DNA from: Acuticoccus sediminis
Lineage (GTDB): Bacteria; Pseudomonadota; Alphaproteobacteria; Rhizobiales; Amorphaceae
Direction: 5' to 3'
Assembly (NCBI RefSeq): GCF_003258595.1
Contig: NZ_QHHQ01000001.1
Coordinates: forward strand, 806,001 to 870,000
DNA: 64,000 nucleotides
Shown here: positions 29,555 to 41,947 of the stretch, piece by piece
Numbering within the stretch: position 1 is the stretch's first letter
Layout: every line of letters starts with the position of its first letter
Made by a program: the position numbers and the translations under genes
The notes under the pieces: model-generated
Database searches by the model: none
What the model was told of the DNA's origin: nothing
What the model saw: the letters and a program-made list of their open reading frames with translations, nothing else

Positions 29555-30394
29555 TCAGGCCAGCCCGATTTCCCTGAGCCGCTCGTTCAGGTAGGCGCCG
29601 GCGGTCTTCTCCGGGCTGAGCGCCACCTCGGAGCGCGGATGGATGAACATCGGCATCGAGAAGCGCGCGCCGTTGTCGCCCACCGGCGGGTTCACCACGC
29701 GGTGGGTGGTCGACGGGTAGTAGCCGCCCGAGGCGAGCTGCAGCATGTCGCCGATGTTCACCGCGATCATGCCGCCGTCGCACGGCACGGCGTGCCAGTC
29801 GCCGTTGCGGTCCTGCGCCTCGAGGCCGGGCGCGGAGCCCGCGAGAAGGAGCGTGATGAGGTTGATGTCCTCGTGCGCGGCGGCGCGGGTGGCGCCGGGC
29901 TCCGGGGGTGCGCCGGTCTGTGCCGGATAGTGCAGGATCCGGAACATCGAGTTGTCCGACCCGCGCAGCATGTCCGGCAGCGACTCGGAGAACCTGGCGC
30001 GCACGTCCTCGGGGGTGTTCGCCTCGATCCAGCCCAGCATGGTGATGCCGAGGGCGACGAGGTCCTTGTAGAGGCCGCGGGTGGTCGCCTCGACCGAGCC
30101 GGGCAGGTGCGTCCCGGGATAGACCTGGAAGAACTCCTTCAGGTCCTTCGTCTTCGACCCCTTCGCGTTCTCGGAGCGGAACGGGAAGTACCCCTCGGGC
30201 GACGGCGGCTGGACCTTGAAGCCGAACTTCGTCTCGCTGGCGAAGAACTGGCCCCACTCGGAGTAGGCGCGGCCGATCCGGTCGGGTGCGATCGGGTGGT
30301 CCTTCAGCACGGCGAACCCGGTCTCGTGCAGCGATCGCGCGAAGAGGGCGGGCGCCGCGGGGTCCGTGTAGCTGACGGCTTTGATGGCGAACAT
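29555..30394 (-). CDS. Isopenicillin N synthase-like 2OG-Fe(II) oxygenase
   Basis: 279 aa non-heme iron oxygenase that couples 2-oxoglutarate decarboxylation to substrate oxidation. Iron ligands are visible as HED near residue 174 (AAHEDINLITLLL) and the histidine of TTHRVVNP near 230; the 2OG-anchoring R-x-S is RFSMPMF near 242. The N-terminal GFAVLKDHPI matches the DIOX_N region. The ATG at 30394 is used because the conserved domain starts there; the frame is open upstream to 30526. It is upstream of, and codirectional with, the BMP transporter, so it may process an imported metabolite, but a hairpin separates them. Confidence 0.88.
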   Translation of the reverse strand: MFAIKAVSYTDPAAPALFARSLHETGFAVLKDHPIAPDRIGRAYSEWGQFFASETKFGFKVQPPSPEGYFPFRSENAKGSKTKDLKEFFQVYPGTHLPGSVEATTRGLYKDLVALGITMLGWIEANTPEDVRARFSESLPDMLRGSDNSMFRILHYPAQTGAPPEPGATRAAAHEDINLITLLLAGSAPGLEAQDRNGDWHAVPCDGGMIAVNIGDMLQLASGGYYPSTTHRVVNPPVGDNGARFSMPMFIHPRSEVALSPEKTAGAYLNERLREIGLA

Positions 30395-30508
30395 TGGGTC
30401 TCTCGACAGGGCGACTGAAGCGAAAGAGTATCCTGCCGGTCCGGGCGCTTGCAATGTGCGAGGCGGCGCGGCCCCCGGCCCGCCCGGCCACCACTGGCGA
30501 GACGTTCC

Positions 30509-31132
30509 GTGATCGAGCACCTGCACCTTCCCCTCATCATGCTGGCGGCGCTGATCGCGATGGCGAGCCCCGGCCCGGCGACGCTGGCGATCGCCGGGAC
30601 GTCGATGTCGCGCGGGCGCGTCCCCGGCCTCGCGCTGACGGGGGGCATCCTCACCGGCTCGCTGATCTGGTCCACGGCCGCGGCCTTCGGCCTCGCCGCG
30701 CTGATGCTATCGCACGCGTGGGTGTTCGAGGTGGTGCGCTACGCGGGCGGGGCGTACCTCGCCTATCTCGCGGTGAAGTCGGCGCGGGCGGCGTGTTCGG
30801 CGGAGGCGCTCAATACCCGCACGATGAACGGGTCCCTCTTCGCGCTCTACCGCAAGGGCCTCGCGCTGCACCTGACGAACCCCAAGGTCGTGCTGTTCTT
30901 CGGCTCTCTCTACACGATGGGGGTGCCGCACGACGCGACGCCGGCCGAATTCGCCCTCATCATCGGCGCGATCTTCACCCAGAGCGTGATCGTGAACGGC
31001 GGCTACGCGCTGCTCTTCTCCGCGCCGGCGGTGACGCGCGCCTACATCCGCCTGCGGCGGTGGTTCGAGGGGATGTTCGCGGTCGCCTTCGGGCTCGCGA
31101 GCGTCAAGATCGTGACGACGCGGCTGTCCTGA
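30509..31132 (+). CDS. LysE/RhtB-family amino-acid exporter
   Basis: 207 aa inner-membrane protein with about six helices. It has the family motif ASPGPATLAIAGTSMSRGRVPGLALTGGI after the first helix and GLALHLTNPKVVLFFGSL in the middle. The family exports amino acids or derivatives such as lysine, homoserine or threonine. The start is taken as GTG 30509 (VIEHLHLPLIML), with a weak GGCGAG site; the frame upstream is not family-like. It is divergent from the oxygenase gene (114 nt apart) and convergent with metH. Confidence 0.85.
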   Translation: MIEHLHLPLIMLAALIAMASPGPATLAIAGTSMSRGRVPGLALTGGILTGSLIWSTAAAFGLAALMLSHAWVFEVVRYAGGAYLAYLAVKSARAACSAEALNTRTMNGSLFALYRKGLALHLTNPKVVLFFGSLYTMGVPHDATPAEFALIIGAIFTQSVIVNGGYALLFSAPAVTRAYIRLRRWFEGMFAVAFGLASVKIVTTRLS

Positions 31133-31136
31133 GCGA

Positions 31137-31183
31137 CGGCGGCGCGCCGCCGCGGCGACTCTGCCGGGCGGCCCGGCCGCCCG
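31137..31183. terminator. Two hairpins between convergent LysE and metH genes
   Basis: A perfect 16-bp palindrome CGGCGGCGCGCCGCCG at 31137-31152 and an 8-bp stem CGGGCGGC/GCCGCCCG with a 3-nt loop at 31165-31183. They sit between convergent genes. No U-tract on either side. Confidence 0.45.
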
Positions 31184-31233
31184 TGAAGGGGTCAGCGCGG
31201 TGGACCGTGGCGGACCGGCCCACCGCGCTCGCC

Positions 31234-34938
<3,705 letters not shown>

Positions 34939-34949
34939 AAAAACTCCGA

Positions 34950-35816
34950 TCAGGCCGCGGCGGCAGCCTGCGCCACCGGGTTGATCCCGATGAGGCGGCA
35001 GAGCGCGTAGACGAGCTCGGCGCGGTTCATCGTGTAGAAATGGAAGGTGTCGACGCCGCGGGCCTGGAGGTCGAGGACCTGCTCGGCGGCGATGGCGGCG
35101 GCGACCAGCATGCGCTGCTCGGCATCGTCGTCGAGACCCTCGAAGCGGTCGGCGAGGCGGTCGGGGATCGAGGCGCCGCACATCTCGGCGAAGCGCTTGA
35201 TCTGCTTGAAGGACAGGATGGGCACGATCCCCGGAACGATGTCCACCTTGATGCCGCGCCGAGCGACGCGCTCGCGGTAGGCCTCGAAGAGATCGTTGTC
35301 GAAGAAGAACTGCGTGATCGCCCGGTCGGCGCCGGCGTCGACCTTGCGCTCGAGCTGGTCGATGTCGGCGTCCCAGTTGGCCGAGTCGGGGTGGCACTCG
35401 GGGTAGGCCGAGACCGAGACCTCGAACGGGGCGATCGACTTGATACCGGCCGTCAACTCGGCGCCGTTGGCGTAGCCGTCGGCGTGGGGCTTGTAGGGGG
35501 TGCCCGGTCCGTCCGGCATGTCGCCGCGCAGGGCCACGATGTGGCGCACGCCCGCATCCCAGTAGTCGCGGATGACGGCGTTCACCTCCTCCTTGGAGGC
35601 GGCGACGCAGGTGAGGTGCGCGGCCGCCTTGAGGTTCGTCTCGTCGACGATGCGCTTCACGGTGCGGTGCGTGCGCTCACGCGTCGAGCCGCCGGCGCCG
35701 TAGGTGACGGAGACGAAATCGGGCTGGAGCGGCTCCAGCTTCTGGATCGTCGCCCAAAGCGTCTGTTCCATGGCGTCGGATTTGGGCGGGAAGAACTCGA
35801 ACGAAACCCGGGTCAT
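34950..35816 (-). CDS. metF: 5,10-methylenetetrahydrofolate reductase
   Basis: 288 aa FAD enzyme that makes 5-methyl-tetrahydrofolate for MetH. It shows [15 protein letters not shown] with the catalytic glutamate, [56 protein letters not shown] and a C-terminal [17 protein letters not shown]. The length is typical of the bacterial enzyme. The ATG overlaps the regulator stop as ATGA, and metH starts 12 nt after its stop, so the three genes form a tight operon. Confidence 0.97.
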   Translation of the reverse strand: MTRVSFEFFPPKSDAMEQTLWATIQKLEPLQPDFVSVTYGAGGSTRERTHRTVKRIVDETNLKAAAHLTCVAASKEEVNAVIRDYWDAGVRHIVALRGDMPDGPGTPYKPHADGYANGAELTAGIKSIAPFEVSVSAYPECHPDSANWDADIDQLERKVDAGADRAITQFFFDNDLFEAYRERVARRGIKVDIVPGIVPILSFKQIKRFAEMCGASIPDRLADRFEGLDDDAEQRMLVAAAIAAEQVLDLQARGVDTFHFYTMNRAELVYALCRLIGINPVAQAAAAA

Positions 35817-36823
35817 GCGTAGGCGCCTTCCTCTTGGCGAATATCGTCGGAGATGATGCGGGGGTCCTTGGCGAGCCACAGCGACACGGTGAGCGTGTCG
35901 CCGGTGCCCGCCCCGGACAGCCGCTCGGTGGCGATGCTGTCGAGGTGCGCGTCGCGGAGCCAGTCGGCCATCTCGCTGTCGGCGATGCCGAGGCGGCGGT
36001 GCTGGGCGTTGGTGCGCAGCTCCTCGAGGTGATGCGGTGCGAAGTCGACCACCAGGAGGCGGCCGCCGGGACGCAGCGTGCGCGCCGCTTCGGCGAGCGC
36101 CCGCCCCGGATTGTCGAGAAAATGCAGGACCTGGTGGATGATGACGACGTCGAACCGGTCCTCGCCCACGGAGAGGGCGTAGATGTCGTCCTGCGCGAGG
36201 CGGGCGTTGGACACGCCGGCCTTGGCGAGGTTGGCGCGCGCCACCGAGAGCATCGCCGCGCTGGCGTCGACGCCGAGGAGGCGCTGGGCGCGGTCGGCCA
36301 TCAGCTCCAGCATGCGGCCGGTGCCGGTGCCGACGTCGAGAAGGTTGCGGATCGGCCGGTCGCCCAGGATGGAGCGGATCGCGGCCTCGACCTCCGCCTC
36401 CGGCACGTGGAGGGAGCGGATGCGGTCCCACACGTCGGCGTTGGCGGCGAAGAAGTCGGCGGCCGCGGCGGCCTTGGCGGCGTGCGTCGCGTCCCGCCGC
36501 TCCCGGTCGCGGACGTGGATCGGGTCGTTGGGGTCGAGCTGGGCGAGCAGCGCCTCGGCGAGGCGGGAGCCGCCACCGGTGTCGGCGAGGCGGTAGAAGG
36601 CGAAGGCGCCTTCCGCGGAGCGGGCGATCAGCCCGGCGTCCGCCAGCAGCTTCAGGTGTCGCGAGATGCGCGGCTGGCTCTGGCCGAGGATCAGGGTGAG
36701 ATCCTTCACGGTCAGGTCCGAGTCCCGGAGGAGGGACAGGATGCGCAGGCGCGTCGTCTCCCCCGCTGCGCGGAGGGCCGCCACGAGAGCCTCATGTCCT
36801 GATCCGGGAGAACCGGCGTCCAT
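35813..36823 (-). CDS. ArsR-family regulator fused to SAM methyltransferase
   Basis: 336 aa fusion. Residues about 8-95 are an ArsR winged helix (ETTRLRILSLLRDSDLTVKDLTLIL, QPRISRHLKLLADAGLI). Residues about 130-310 are a class I methyltransferase with LLDVGTGTGRMLEL, LGVDASAAMLSVAR and ALAEAARTLRPGGRLLVVDF. Such fusions are common beside methionine-cycle genes in alphaproteobacteria, and ArsR regulators of the SahR type sense S-adenosylhomocysteine. I infer that the methyltransferase-like domain senses SAM or SAH. A perfect dyad 15 bp upstream of its start suggests it represses its own operon with metF and metH. It overlaps metF by 4 nt. Confidence 0.9.
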   Translation of the reverse strand: MDAGSPGSGHEALVAALRAAGETTRLRILSLLRDSDLTVKDLTLILGQSQPRISRHLKLLADAGLIARSAEGAFAFYRLADTGGGSRLAEALLAQLDPNDPIHVRDRERRDATHAAKAAAAADFFAANADVWDRIRSLHVPEAEVEAAIRSILGDRPIRNLLDVGTGTGRMLELMADRAQRLLGVDASAAMLSVARANLAKAGVSNARLAQDDIYALSVGEDRFDVVIIHQVLHFLDNPGRALAEAARTLRPGGRLLVVDFAPHHLEELRTNAQHRRLGIADSEMADWLRDAHLDSIATERLSGAGTGDTLTVSLWLAKDPRIISDDIRQEEGAYA

Positions 36824-36837
36824 CGATCACATTTCCA

Positions 36838-36855
36838 CATAAAGAAATCTTTATG
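36838..36855. promoter_or_regulatory. ArsR-type operator of the methionine operon
   Basis: Perfect 18-bp inverted repeat CATAAAG-AAAT-CTTTATG, AT-rich in a GC-rich setting, 15 bp upstream of the regulator start. The form fits an ArsR-family operator and resembles SahR-type motifs as I remember them. Its place between promoter and start suits repression. Confidence 0.8.
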
Positions 36856-37311
36856 AGATTATGCGTACTGTCCGGCACCCTGTCAACCGGCTCCCCGAGG
36901 CTCGTTCCGCGGGAGGGGACGGACCCGCAGCCTCGCCGGAGCCTTCAGGCCGCGGAGGAGGGGTGGCCCGACCACGTGGGTCGCCGGGCCGAAACGGCGA
37001 GGATCCGCAGCCGCTTCGGCGGCGGCGGCGTGAGTGCCGGACCACCTTCGGAGGGCCGGTCCGGCCGGTGTGCAGTCCGCCGGAGCCGGGGCCCCGGTGC
37101 CCGCGCGGGACCTCTGGCGCGGGTCCGGCGACGAGGCTGCAGCCACTTTCGCGTGAGCGCCCGACCGGCACCCTGCGAGGGCGCCAGGGAGTGAAACAGG
37201 CCCCGGCCATCCCCCGCGAACGGGCGGCCCCGACGGACGGCGGAAATCCAGACCCGGAGGCTTGCGCTCGAGGGGGAGTCGGCGCCATGTGCCGGGGAAC
37301 GAGGACATCCC
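36856..37311. other. GC-rich intergenic region, no gene recognised
   Basis: About 455 nt between divergent genes. I see no convincing coding frame and no cobalamin, SAM or SAH riboswitch consensus on either strand. It has strong dyads such as CCGGGGCCCCGG at 37086-37097. It must carry the promoters of the methionine operon (left end) and of the MATE gene (right end). Confidence 0.6.
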
Positions 37312-38655
37312 ATGATTGCAGTGAGCCGGACGCCGCGGCCTTTCGCGGTCACGTTGCGTATGGTGGCCGGTATCGCGGTGCCGATGACGCTCGCCTACCT
37401 CTCGACGCCCCTCATCGGCATCGTCGACGTCGCGGTGATCGGCCAGCTCGGCGACGCGGCGCTGATCGGCGCGGTGGCGCTGGGTGCGCTGCTGTTCGAC
37501 TTCCTCGGCGTGAGCCTCAACTTCCTGCGCTCCGGAACGACCGGGCTCGTCGCCCAGGCGATGGGCGCGGAGGACCGCGAGGCCGAGGCCATGGTGCTCT
37601 GGCGCGCCCTCCTGCTGGCCTTCGGCGCGGGGCTCCTCGTGGTGGTCCTCCACCGGCCGCTCCTCTCCGCCTTCCTGGTCGCGATGGGCCCGTCCGATGC
37701 GGTGGCGACGGCGACGCGCGACTACTTCACCGTGCGCGCCTTCGCGATGCCGCTGATGCTGGCCAACTACGCGATCCTCGGCTGGCTGCTCGGCCTGGGC
37801 CGGGCGCGGGTGGCGCTGGTGCTGCAGCTCCTCATCGGCCTCACCAACGTCGCCGGCTCCGTCCTCCTCGTGATGGGGCTCGGCTACGGCGTGGCGGGCG
37901 CCGCGGCGGCCTCGGTCTTCGCCGAGCTGGTGACGGCGCTCGCGGGCGGCGTCGTCGTGATGCGGGCGCTCGGCCGGCGGCCGCGCCCGTCGCTCGCGGC
38001 GGTGCTGGAACGGGCCGGCTTCATGCGCATGGTGGCCGTCAACAGGGACATCTTCGTGCGCTCGATGCTCCTCATCGGCACGTTCTCGTTCTTCTCCGCC
38101 GTCGGGGCGCGGTTCGGCGACGTGACGCTCGCGGCGAACGCGCTCCTCCTCAACATCTTCCTCCTCGGCGGCTACTTCCTCGACGGGCTGGCGACGGCGG
38201 CCGAGCAGCTCACCGGCCGCTCCATCGGCGCCCACTATCGCCCGGCTTTCGACAAGACGGTGACGCTGTCGGTGATCATCGGCGGGGCGATGGCGGCGCT
38301 CCTGGCGCTCCTGGCGCTGGTGTTCGGCGACGCGTTCGTCTACGCGCTGACGACGGCGGAGGACGTGCGCACAGCCGCCCTCGCGTTCCTGCCGTGGGCG
38401 GCGATGACGCCGATCGCCGGCGCGCTCGCCTTCATCATGGACGGCATCTACATCGGCGCGACGTGGTCGGCGATGATGCGCAACATGATGATCGTCTCGA
38501 CGCTGGTCTTCCTGGCGGTCTGGGCCGTGGCGGTCCCGGCGATGGGCAACCACGGCCTGTGGCTGGCGCTCCTCGTGTTCCTCGGCGCGCGGGGCGTGAC
38601 GCTCTACCTCGCGGTGCCGTCGCGCGCGAACGCGACGTTCGGGGCGGCCGGCTGA
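37312..38655 (+). CDS. MATE-family efflux transporter (DinF type)
   Basis: 447 aa inner-membrane antiporter with about 12 helices in two MatE halves. The N-terminal segment IAVPMTLAYLSTPLIGIVDVAVIGQLGD and LNFLRSGTTGLVAQAMGAED are typical of the DinF branch; the second half repeats the pattern (ANALLLNIFLLGGYFLDGLATAAEQLTG). The family expels cationic drugs or other small molecules using Na+ or H+. GAGGAC lies 7 nt before the ATG. It is convergent with the amidohydrolase gene 21 nt away and divergent from the methionine operon. Confidence 0.9.
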   Translation: MIAVSRTPRPFAVTLRMVAGIAVPMTLAYLSTPLIGIVDVAVIGQLGDAALIGAVALGALLFDFLGVSLNFLRSGTTGLVAQAMGAEDREAEAMVLWRALLLAFGAGLLVVVLHRPLLSAFLVAMGPSDAVATATRDYFTVRAFAMPLMLANYAILGWLLGLGRARVALVLQLLIGLTNVAGSVLLVMGLGYGVAGAAAASVFAELVTALAGGVVVMRALGRRPRPSLAAVLERAGFMRMVAVNRDIFVRSMLLIGTFSFFSAVGARFGDVTLAANALLLNIFLLGGYFLDGLATAAEQLTGRSIGAHYRPAFDKTVTLSVIIGGAMAALLALLALVFGDAFVYALTTAEDVRTAALAFLPWAAMTPIAGALAFIMDGIYIGATWSAMMRNMMIVSTLVFLAVWAVAVPAMGNHGLWLALLVFLGARGVTLYLAVPSRANATFGAAG

Positions 38656-38676
38656 GCCGCCGTCCGCCCGGCCCGC

Positions 38677-40137
38677 CTACCAGGCCTTGAAGGCGGGCGG
38701 GGCGAACTCGAGGATGTCGCGGCCCGCGTGGTCGAAGTCCTTGTAGCCGTCGTAGACCTTCTTCGCGTTGGCCCGGACCTCGGCGAGGAGCGCGGCCTCG
38801 TCGACCATCGTCAGGCGGCCCTCGTCGACCACCACGCGCCCGTCCACCATCACGTGATCGACGTGCTGGGCGTTGCCGATCTGGACGAGCGCCTTGATCG
38901 GGTCCTGCATCGGCCCGAACGCGAAGCGGCCGAGGTCCACCACCAGCATGTCCGCCTTCGCACCGGGGGAGAGGCGGCCGATGTCGTCGCGGCCGAGCGC
39001 CCTGGCGCCGTTGACCGTCGCCGCGTTGACGACGTCGCGGGCCGGCGCCGCGCGGAAGTCCTTGGAATGGACCTTCCCGAGAATCGAGGCGAACTTCATC
39101 TCGTTGAACATGTCCTGCGGGTAGGAGTCCGTGCCCAGCGTGATGTTGATGCCGAGTTCGGAGTAGGTCCGGAAGCCCTCGAACATGATGCCCCGCCGGG
39201 AGAAGACGAACGGCGAGTGGGAGACGTGCGCGCCGCTCGCGGCCACGCGCTCGAGGTCGCCGACGCGGGGGAAGCCGGTCTGCGAGTGCCCGCCGTAGAA
39301 CAGGCTGTGGCCGAGGATGACGTCGGGGGCGAGGAGGCCCTCGTCGGCGAGCACGCCGAGCGGCGTCGTCTGCTCGCGCCGCACCGTCTCGTGGAACTCC
39401 CAGATCGTCTCGGCGACGTGGAGGGTGACGGGGAGGCCGAGCCGGGTGGCTTCCTCGCGCGTGCGCCGCAGCAGGCGGCGGGACGTCAGCACCGCCTCCA
39501 CGGGGACGAGGATGCCGCGGATGCGGTCGTTGTACTTGCCGTTGTTGCGGCTGGCGGCCTCGCAAGCGACCTCGAACTGCTCCTCGCCGTCGTCCTCGAA
39601 CCACTCGTAGTGGAGGCGGCCGCGGTCGTCGAAGTGGTAGTGGGCGGAGGCGTAGCCGGGGGCGAAGTAGCCGCGGATCCCCATCTCGCCGGCGATGTCG
39701 ACCATCGTGTCGGTGTTGCCGCCGACCTCGCCGCCCATCTCGACCACGGTGGTGACGCCGGTCTTCAGAAGCTCGCCGATGGCGTACCGGATCCCGACCT
39801 CCGGATCCTCGGGGGCGAGGAAGTTGGCGCCGTCCCTGCCGGCGGGGAGGTAGTTGAGGAAGCCGCAGGAGAAGAGGTCGAGTCGCCCGCAGTCGCAGGT
39901 CATCCGGTCGCCGACGTGGCTGCACACGTGCGCGTGGCTGGAGATGAAGCCGGGCATCAGCAGCCCCTCGGGGAAGGCGCGGACCTCGACGCCCTCGGCT
40001 GCGGGCTCGCGGGCCGGGCCGACGTAGGCGATCGCGTTGCCGGCCACCTCGACCTCGCCGTTCTCGAGGAGGTGGTGGGCACCGTCCCTGAAGCCGAGCA
40101 CCCACTTGGCGCGGTAGATCACACGGTCGGCTGACAT
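38677..40137 (-). CDS. Amidohydrolase of the TRZ/ATZ type
   Basis: 486 aa metal-dependent hydrolase or deaminase. Metal and active-site residues appear as HAH in PGFISSHAHVCSH, a histidine in LHVAETIWEFH, a histidine in GHSLFYGGHSQ and the aspartate in LGTDSYPQDM; the C-terminal ARALGRDDIGRLSPGAKADM is family-typical. Relatives deaminate or dechlorinate triazines, cytosine, guanine or SAH. An unusual CDCGRLDLFSCG segment follows the HAH motif. AGGAG lies about 8 nt before the ATG. It is the last gene of an ABC import operon, 19 nt after a permease, so the transported compound is probably its substrate. Confidence 0.85.
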   Translation of the reverse strand: MSADRVIYRAKWVLGFRDGAHHLLENGEVEVAGNAIAYVGPAREPAAEGVEVRAFPEGLLMPGFISSHAHVCSHVGDRMTCDCGRLDLFSCGFLNYLPAGRDGANFLAPEDPEVGIRYAIGELLKTGVTTVVEMGGEVGGNTDTMVDIAGEMGIRGYFAPGYASAHYHFDDRGRLHYEWFEDDGEEQFEVACEAASRNNGKYNDRIRGILVPVEAVLTSRRLLRRTREEATRLGLPVTLHVAETIWEFHETVRREQTTPLGVLADEGLLAPDVILGHSLFYGGHSQTGFPRVGDLERVAASGAHVSHSPFVFSRRGIMFEGFRTYSELGINITLGTDSYPQDMFNEMKFASILGKVHSKDFRAAPARDVVNAATVNGARALGRDDIGRLSPGAKADMLVVDLGRFAFGPMQDPIKALVQIGNAQHVDHVMVDGRVVVDEGRLTMVDEAALLAEVRANAKKVYDGYKDFDHAGRDILEFAPPAFKAW

Positions 40138-40156
40138 TGGAGGAACTCCTGCGGGG

Positions 40157-40969
40157 TTAGCTGGCGCGGGCCTTCCAGGCCGAGCGCGCGATGAGGAAGA
40201 CGAGGCCGATGAGGACGGTCGCTCCGACCACCACGGTGGACGCGGCGGCGACGGTCGGGTCGAATTCGGAGCGGATCCCCTCCCACATGCGCCGCGGCAG
40301 CGTCCGCGTCGTCGAGTTGCCGACGAAGAGGGCGATGAGGAGCTCGTCGAACGAGGTGAGGAAGGCGAGGACCGCACCGGCGAGGATGCCGGGCATGGCG
40401 AGCGGGATCGTCACCGTGAAGGCGACGCGGGCCCGGCCGGCGCCAAGCGTCTGCGCGGCCCTCGCCAGGTTGGGGTCGATGCCGCGCAGGGTCGCGAGGG
40501 TCGTCAGGAGCACGAACGGCAGCGCCAGGCAGAGGTGGCCGAGGACGATGCCGAGTTCGGTCCCGGCGAGGCCGTATCGCGTGAAGCTCATGTACATCGC
40601 GAGCGCCAGCACGATGGGCGGCATCAGGATCGGCAGCGTCGTCAGCGCGGCGGCGACGGCGCCGAGCCGTCTCGGCAGCGCGGCCAACGACAGCGCGCCC
40701 GGGACGCCGATCGCGACGGCGAGCACGGTGACGATGGCGCCGATCTTGACGCTGCGGAGCGCCGCGCCGGTCCAGTCGTCACGGCCGAGGAAGTTCCGGA
40801 ACCACTCAAGGCCATAGCCCGGCGGGGGGAAGCGCACGAATTCGGAGGTCGAGAAGCTCATCATCACCACGACCGCGAGCGGGGCGAGGACGAAGACGAG
40901 GACGAGCGCCGCCACCGACCAGGCGAGGCCGGCGCCATGGGTCCGCGCCCTGGGATAGCGGCGGGCCAT
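40157..40969 (-). CDS. ABC permease, PotC type
   Basis: 270 aa inner-membrane permease with six helices and the EAA loop AAQTLGAGRARVAFTVTIPLAMPGILAG. It belongs to the spermidine/putrescine (PotC) group. Its ATG overlaps the TGA of the preceding permease (TGATG), so translation is coupled. With the other permease and the Tat-exported binding protein it forms an importer for a small organic solute, not necessarily a polyamine. The ATPase subunit is not encoded in this operon. Confidence 0.9.
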   Translation of the reverse strand: MARRYPRARTHGAGLAWSVAALVLVFVLAPLAVVVMMSFSTSEFVRFPPPGYGLEWFRNFLGRDDWTGAALRSVKIGAIVTVLAVAIGVPGALSLAALPRRLGAVAAALTTLPILMPPIVLALAMYMSFTRYGLAGTELGIVLGHLCLALPFVLLTTLATLRGIDPNLARAAQTLGAGRARVAFTVTIPLAMPGILAGAVLAFLTSFDELLIALFVGNSTTRTLPRRMWEGIRSEFDPTVAAASTVVVGATVLIGLVFLIARSAWKARAS

Positions 40970-41865
40970 CAGAGCTTCGCAACCGGCCGGAGCCGGGCGA
41001 TCAGCGCGCCCGCCGCTAGGAGCGCGGTCACGAGCAGCACCAGGATGACGGCGGCCGCGGCGGCGTTCGGCCAGTTCAGCGTCACGTTGACGATGGTGTC
41101 GACGTAGACCGCGAGCATCACGTTGGTGCGTCCGCCGAGCATGAGCGGCGTGATGTAGAAGCCGAGCGCGATGACGAAGACGATGAGCGCGCCGGTCGCC
41201 ACGCCCCGCCCGATCAGCGGGAGCACGACGGTCGCGAAGACGCGCGCCGGTCCGGCGCCGAGGGACTGCGCGGCGCGGATGAGCTCCGTCGGGATCGCGC
41301 GAACCGCGTTGTGGACCGGCAGGATCATGTAGGGGAGCAGCACGTGGACCATCCCGACGGTCACGGCGCCCCAGTTGAACAGCAGGGCGAGCGGCTCGGC
41401 GACGATGCCGGAGCCGACGAGGCCCGCGTTGAGGACGCCCTCGCGGCTCAGCATGTAGAGCCAGGCGTAGGTGCGCACGAGGGACGAGATCCAGAGCGGC
41501 AGCACCGCCGCGAGGAGCACGATGCGTCCGGCAAGCGGCGGCAGCGCGCGGACCGCCAGCGCGAAGGGCACCGCGATGACCGCGCAGATCGCGGTGACGG
41601 CCGCCGCGACGAGGACGGTGTTGGTGAGGATCGTGATCGCCGCGCGCGAGGCCATGAAGCGCTCGTAGCTCGCGAACGTCGTCGGTCCCTGGAACGAGGT
41701 GGCGATCAGGCCGCCGATGGGGACGAGGAAGAACACGCCCAGCACGAGGAGCGCCGGAACGCCGAGCATCATGGCGAAGCGGTCGCGGACGCGGTGGACC
41801 GGGTAGAGCTTCGCCCGCGCCTTGCGGCGGCGCGGGGCGGGGGCGTTGTCGGCGGCCAGTGTCAC
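40969..41865 (-). CDS. ABC permease, PotB type
   Basis: 298 aa inner-membrane permease with six helices: a first helix around MMLGVPALLVLGVFFLVPIGG, then PLWISSLVRTYAWLYML and the EAA loop AAQSLGAGPARVFATVVLPLIGRG. The frame stays open into the binding-protein gene but contains no ATG there. The GTG at 41865 is the best start: it overlaps the stop of a 17-codon leader frame that has a strong ribosome site. An ATG at about 41775 is the alternative. It is the partner of the PotC-type permease, with which it overlaps by 1 nt. Confidence 0.88.
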   Translation of the reverse strand: MTLAADNAPAPRRRKARAKLYPVHRVRDRFAMMLGVPALLVLGVFFLVPIGGLIATSFQGPTTFASYERFMASRAAITILTNTVLVAAAVTAICAVIAVPFALAVRALPPLAGRIVLLAAVLPLWISSLVRTYAWLYMLSREGVLNAGLVGSGIVAEPLALLFNWGAVTVGMVHVLLPYMILPVHNAVRAIPTELIRAAQSLGAGPARVFATVVLPLIGRGVATGALIVFVIALGFYITPLMLGGRTNVMLAVYVDTIVNVTLNWPNAAAAAVILVLLVTALLAAGALIARLRPVAKL

Positions 41866-41915
41866 GGGCGGCGCCGCGCGGTGGGGCGCCCCGGTCGGGC
41901 CGATGGGAGATGCAT
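41862..41915 (-). CDS. Possible 17-aa leader peptide before PotB-type permease
   Basis: ATG at 41915 has AGGAG with a 6-nt gap and opens a 17-codon frame rich in Arg and Pro (it ends RRRP). It stops with a TGA that overlaps the permease GTG as GTGA. The permease start has no ribosome site of its own, so ribosomes may be delivered by this small frame. The only support is the ribosome site and the overlap. Confidence 0.35.
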   Translation of the reverse strand: MHLPSARPGRPTARRRP

Positions 41916-41947
41916 CGTCGTCTCCTGCGGGGCGCCCGAGCCGTCGC

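Noticed and set aside
36856-37311. Cobalamin or SAM/SAH riboswitch for the methionine or MATE genes
   Set aside because: I looked for the B12 box and the SAM-II/SAH conserved cores on both strands and found none; an ArsR operator explains regulation of the met operon better.
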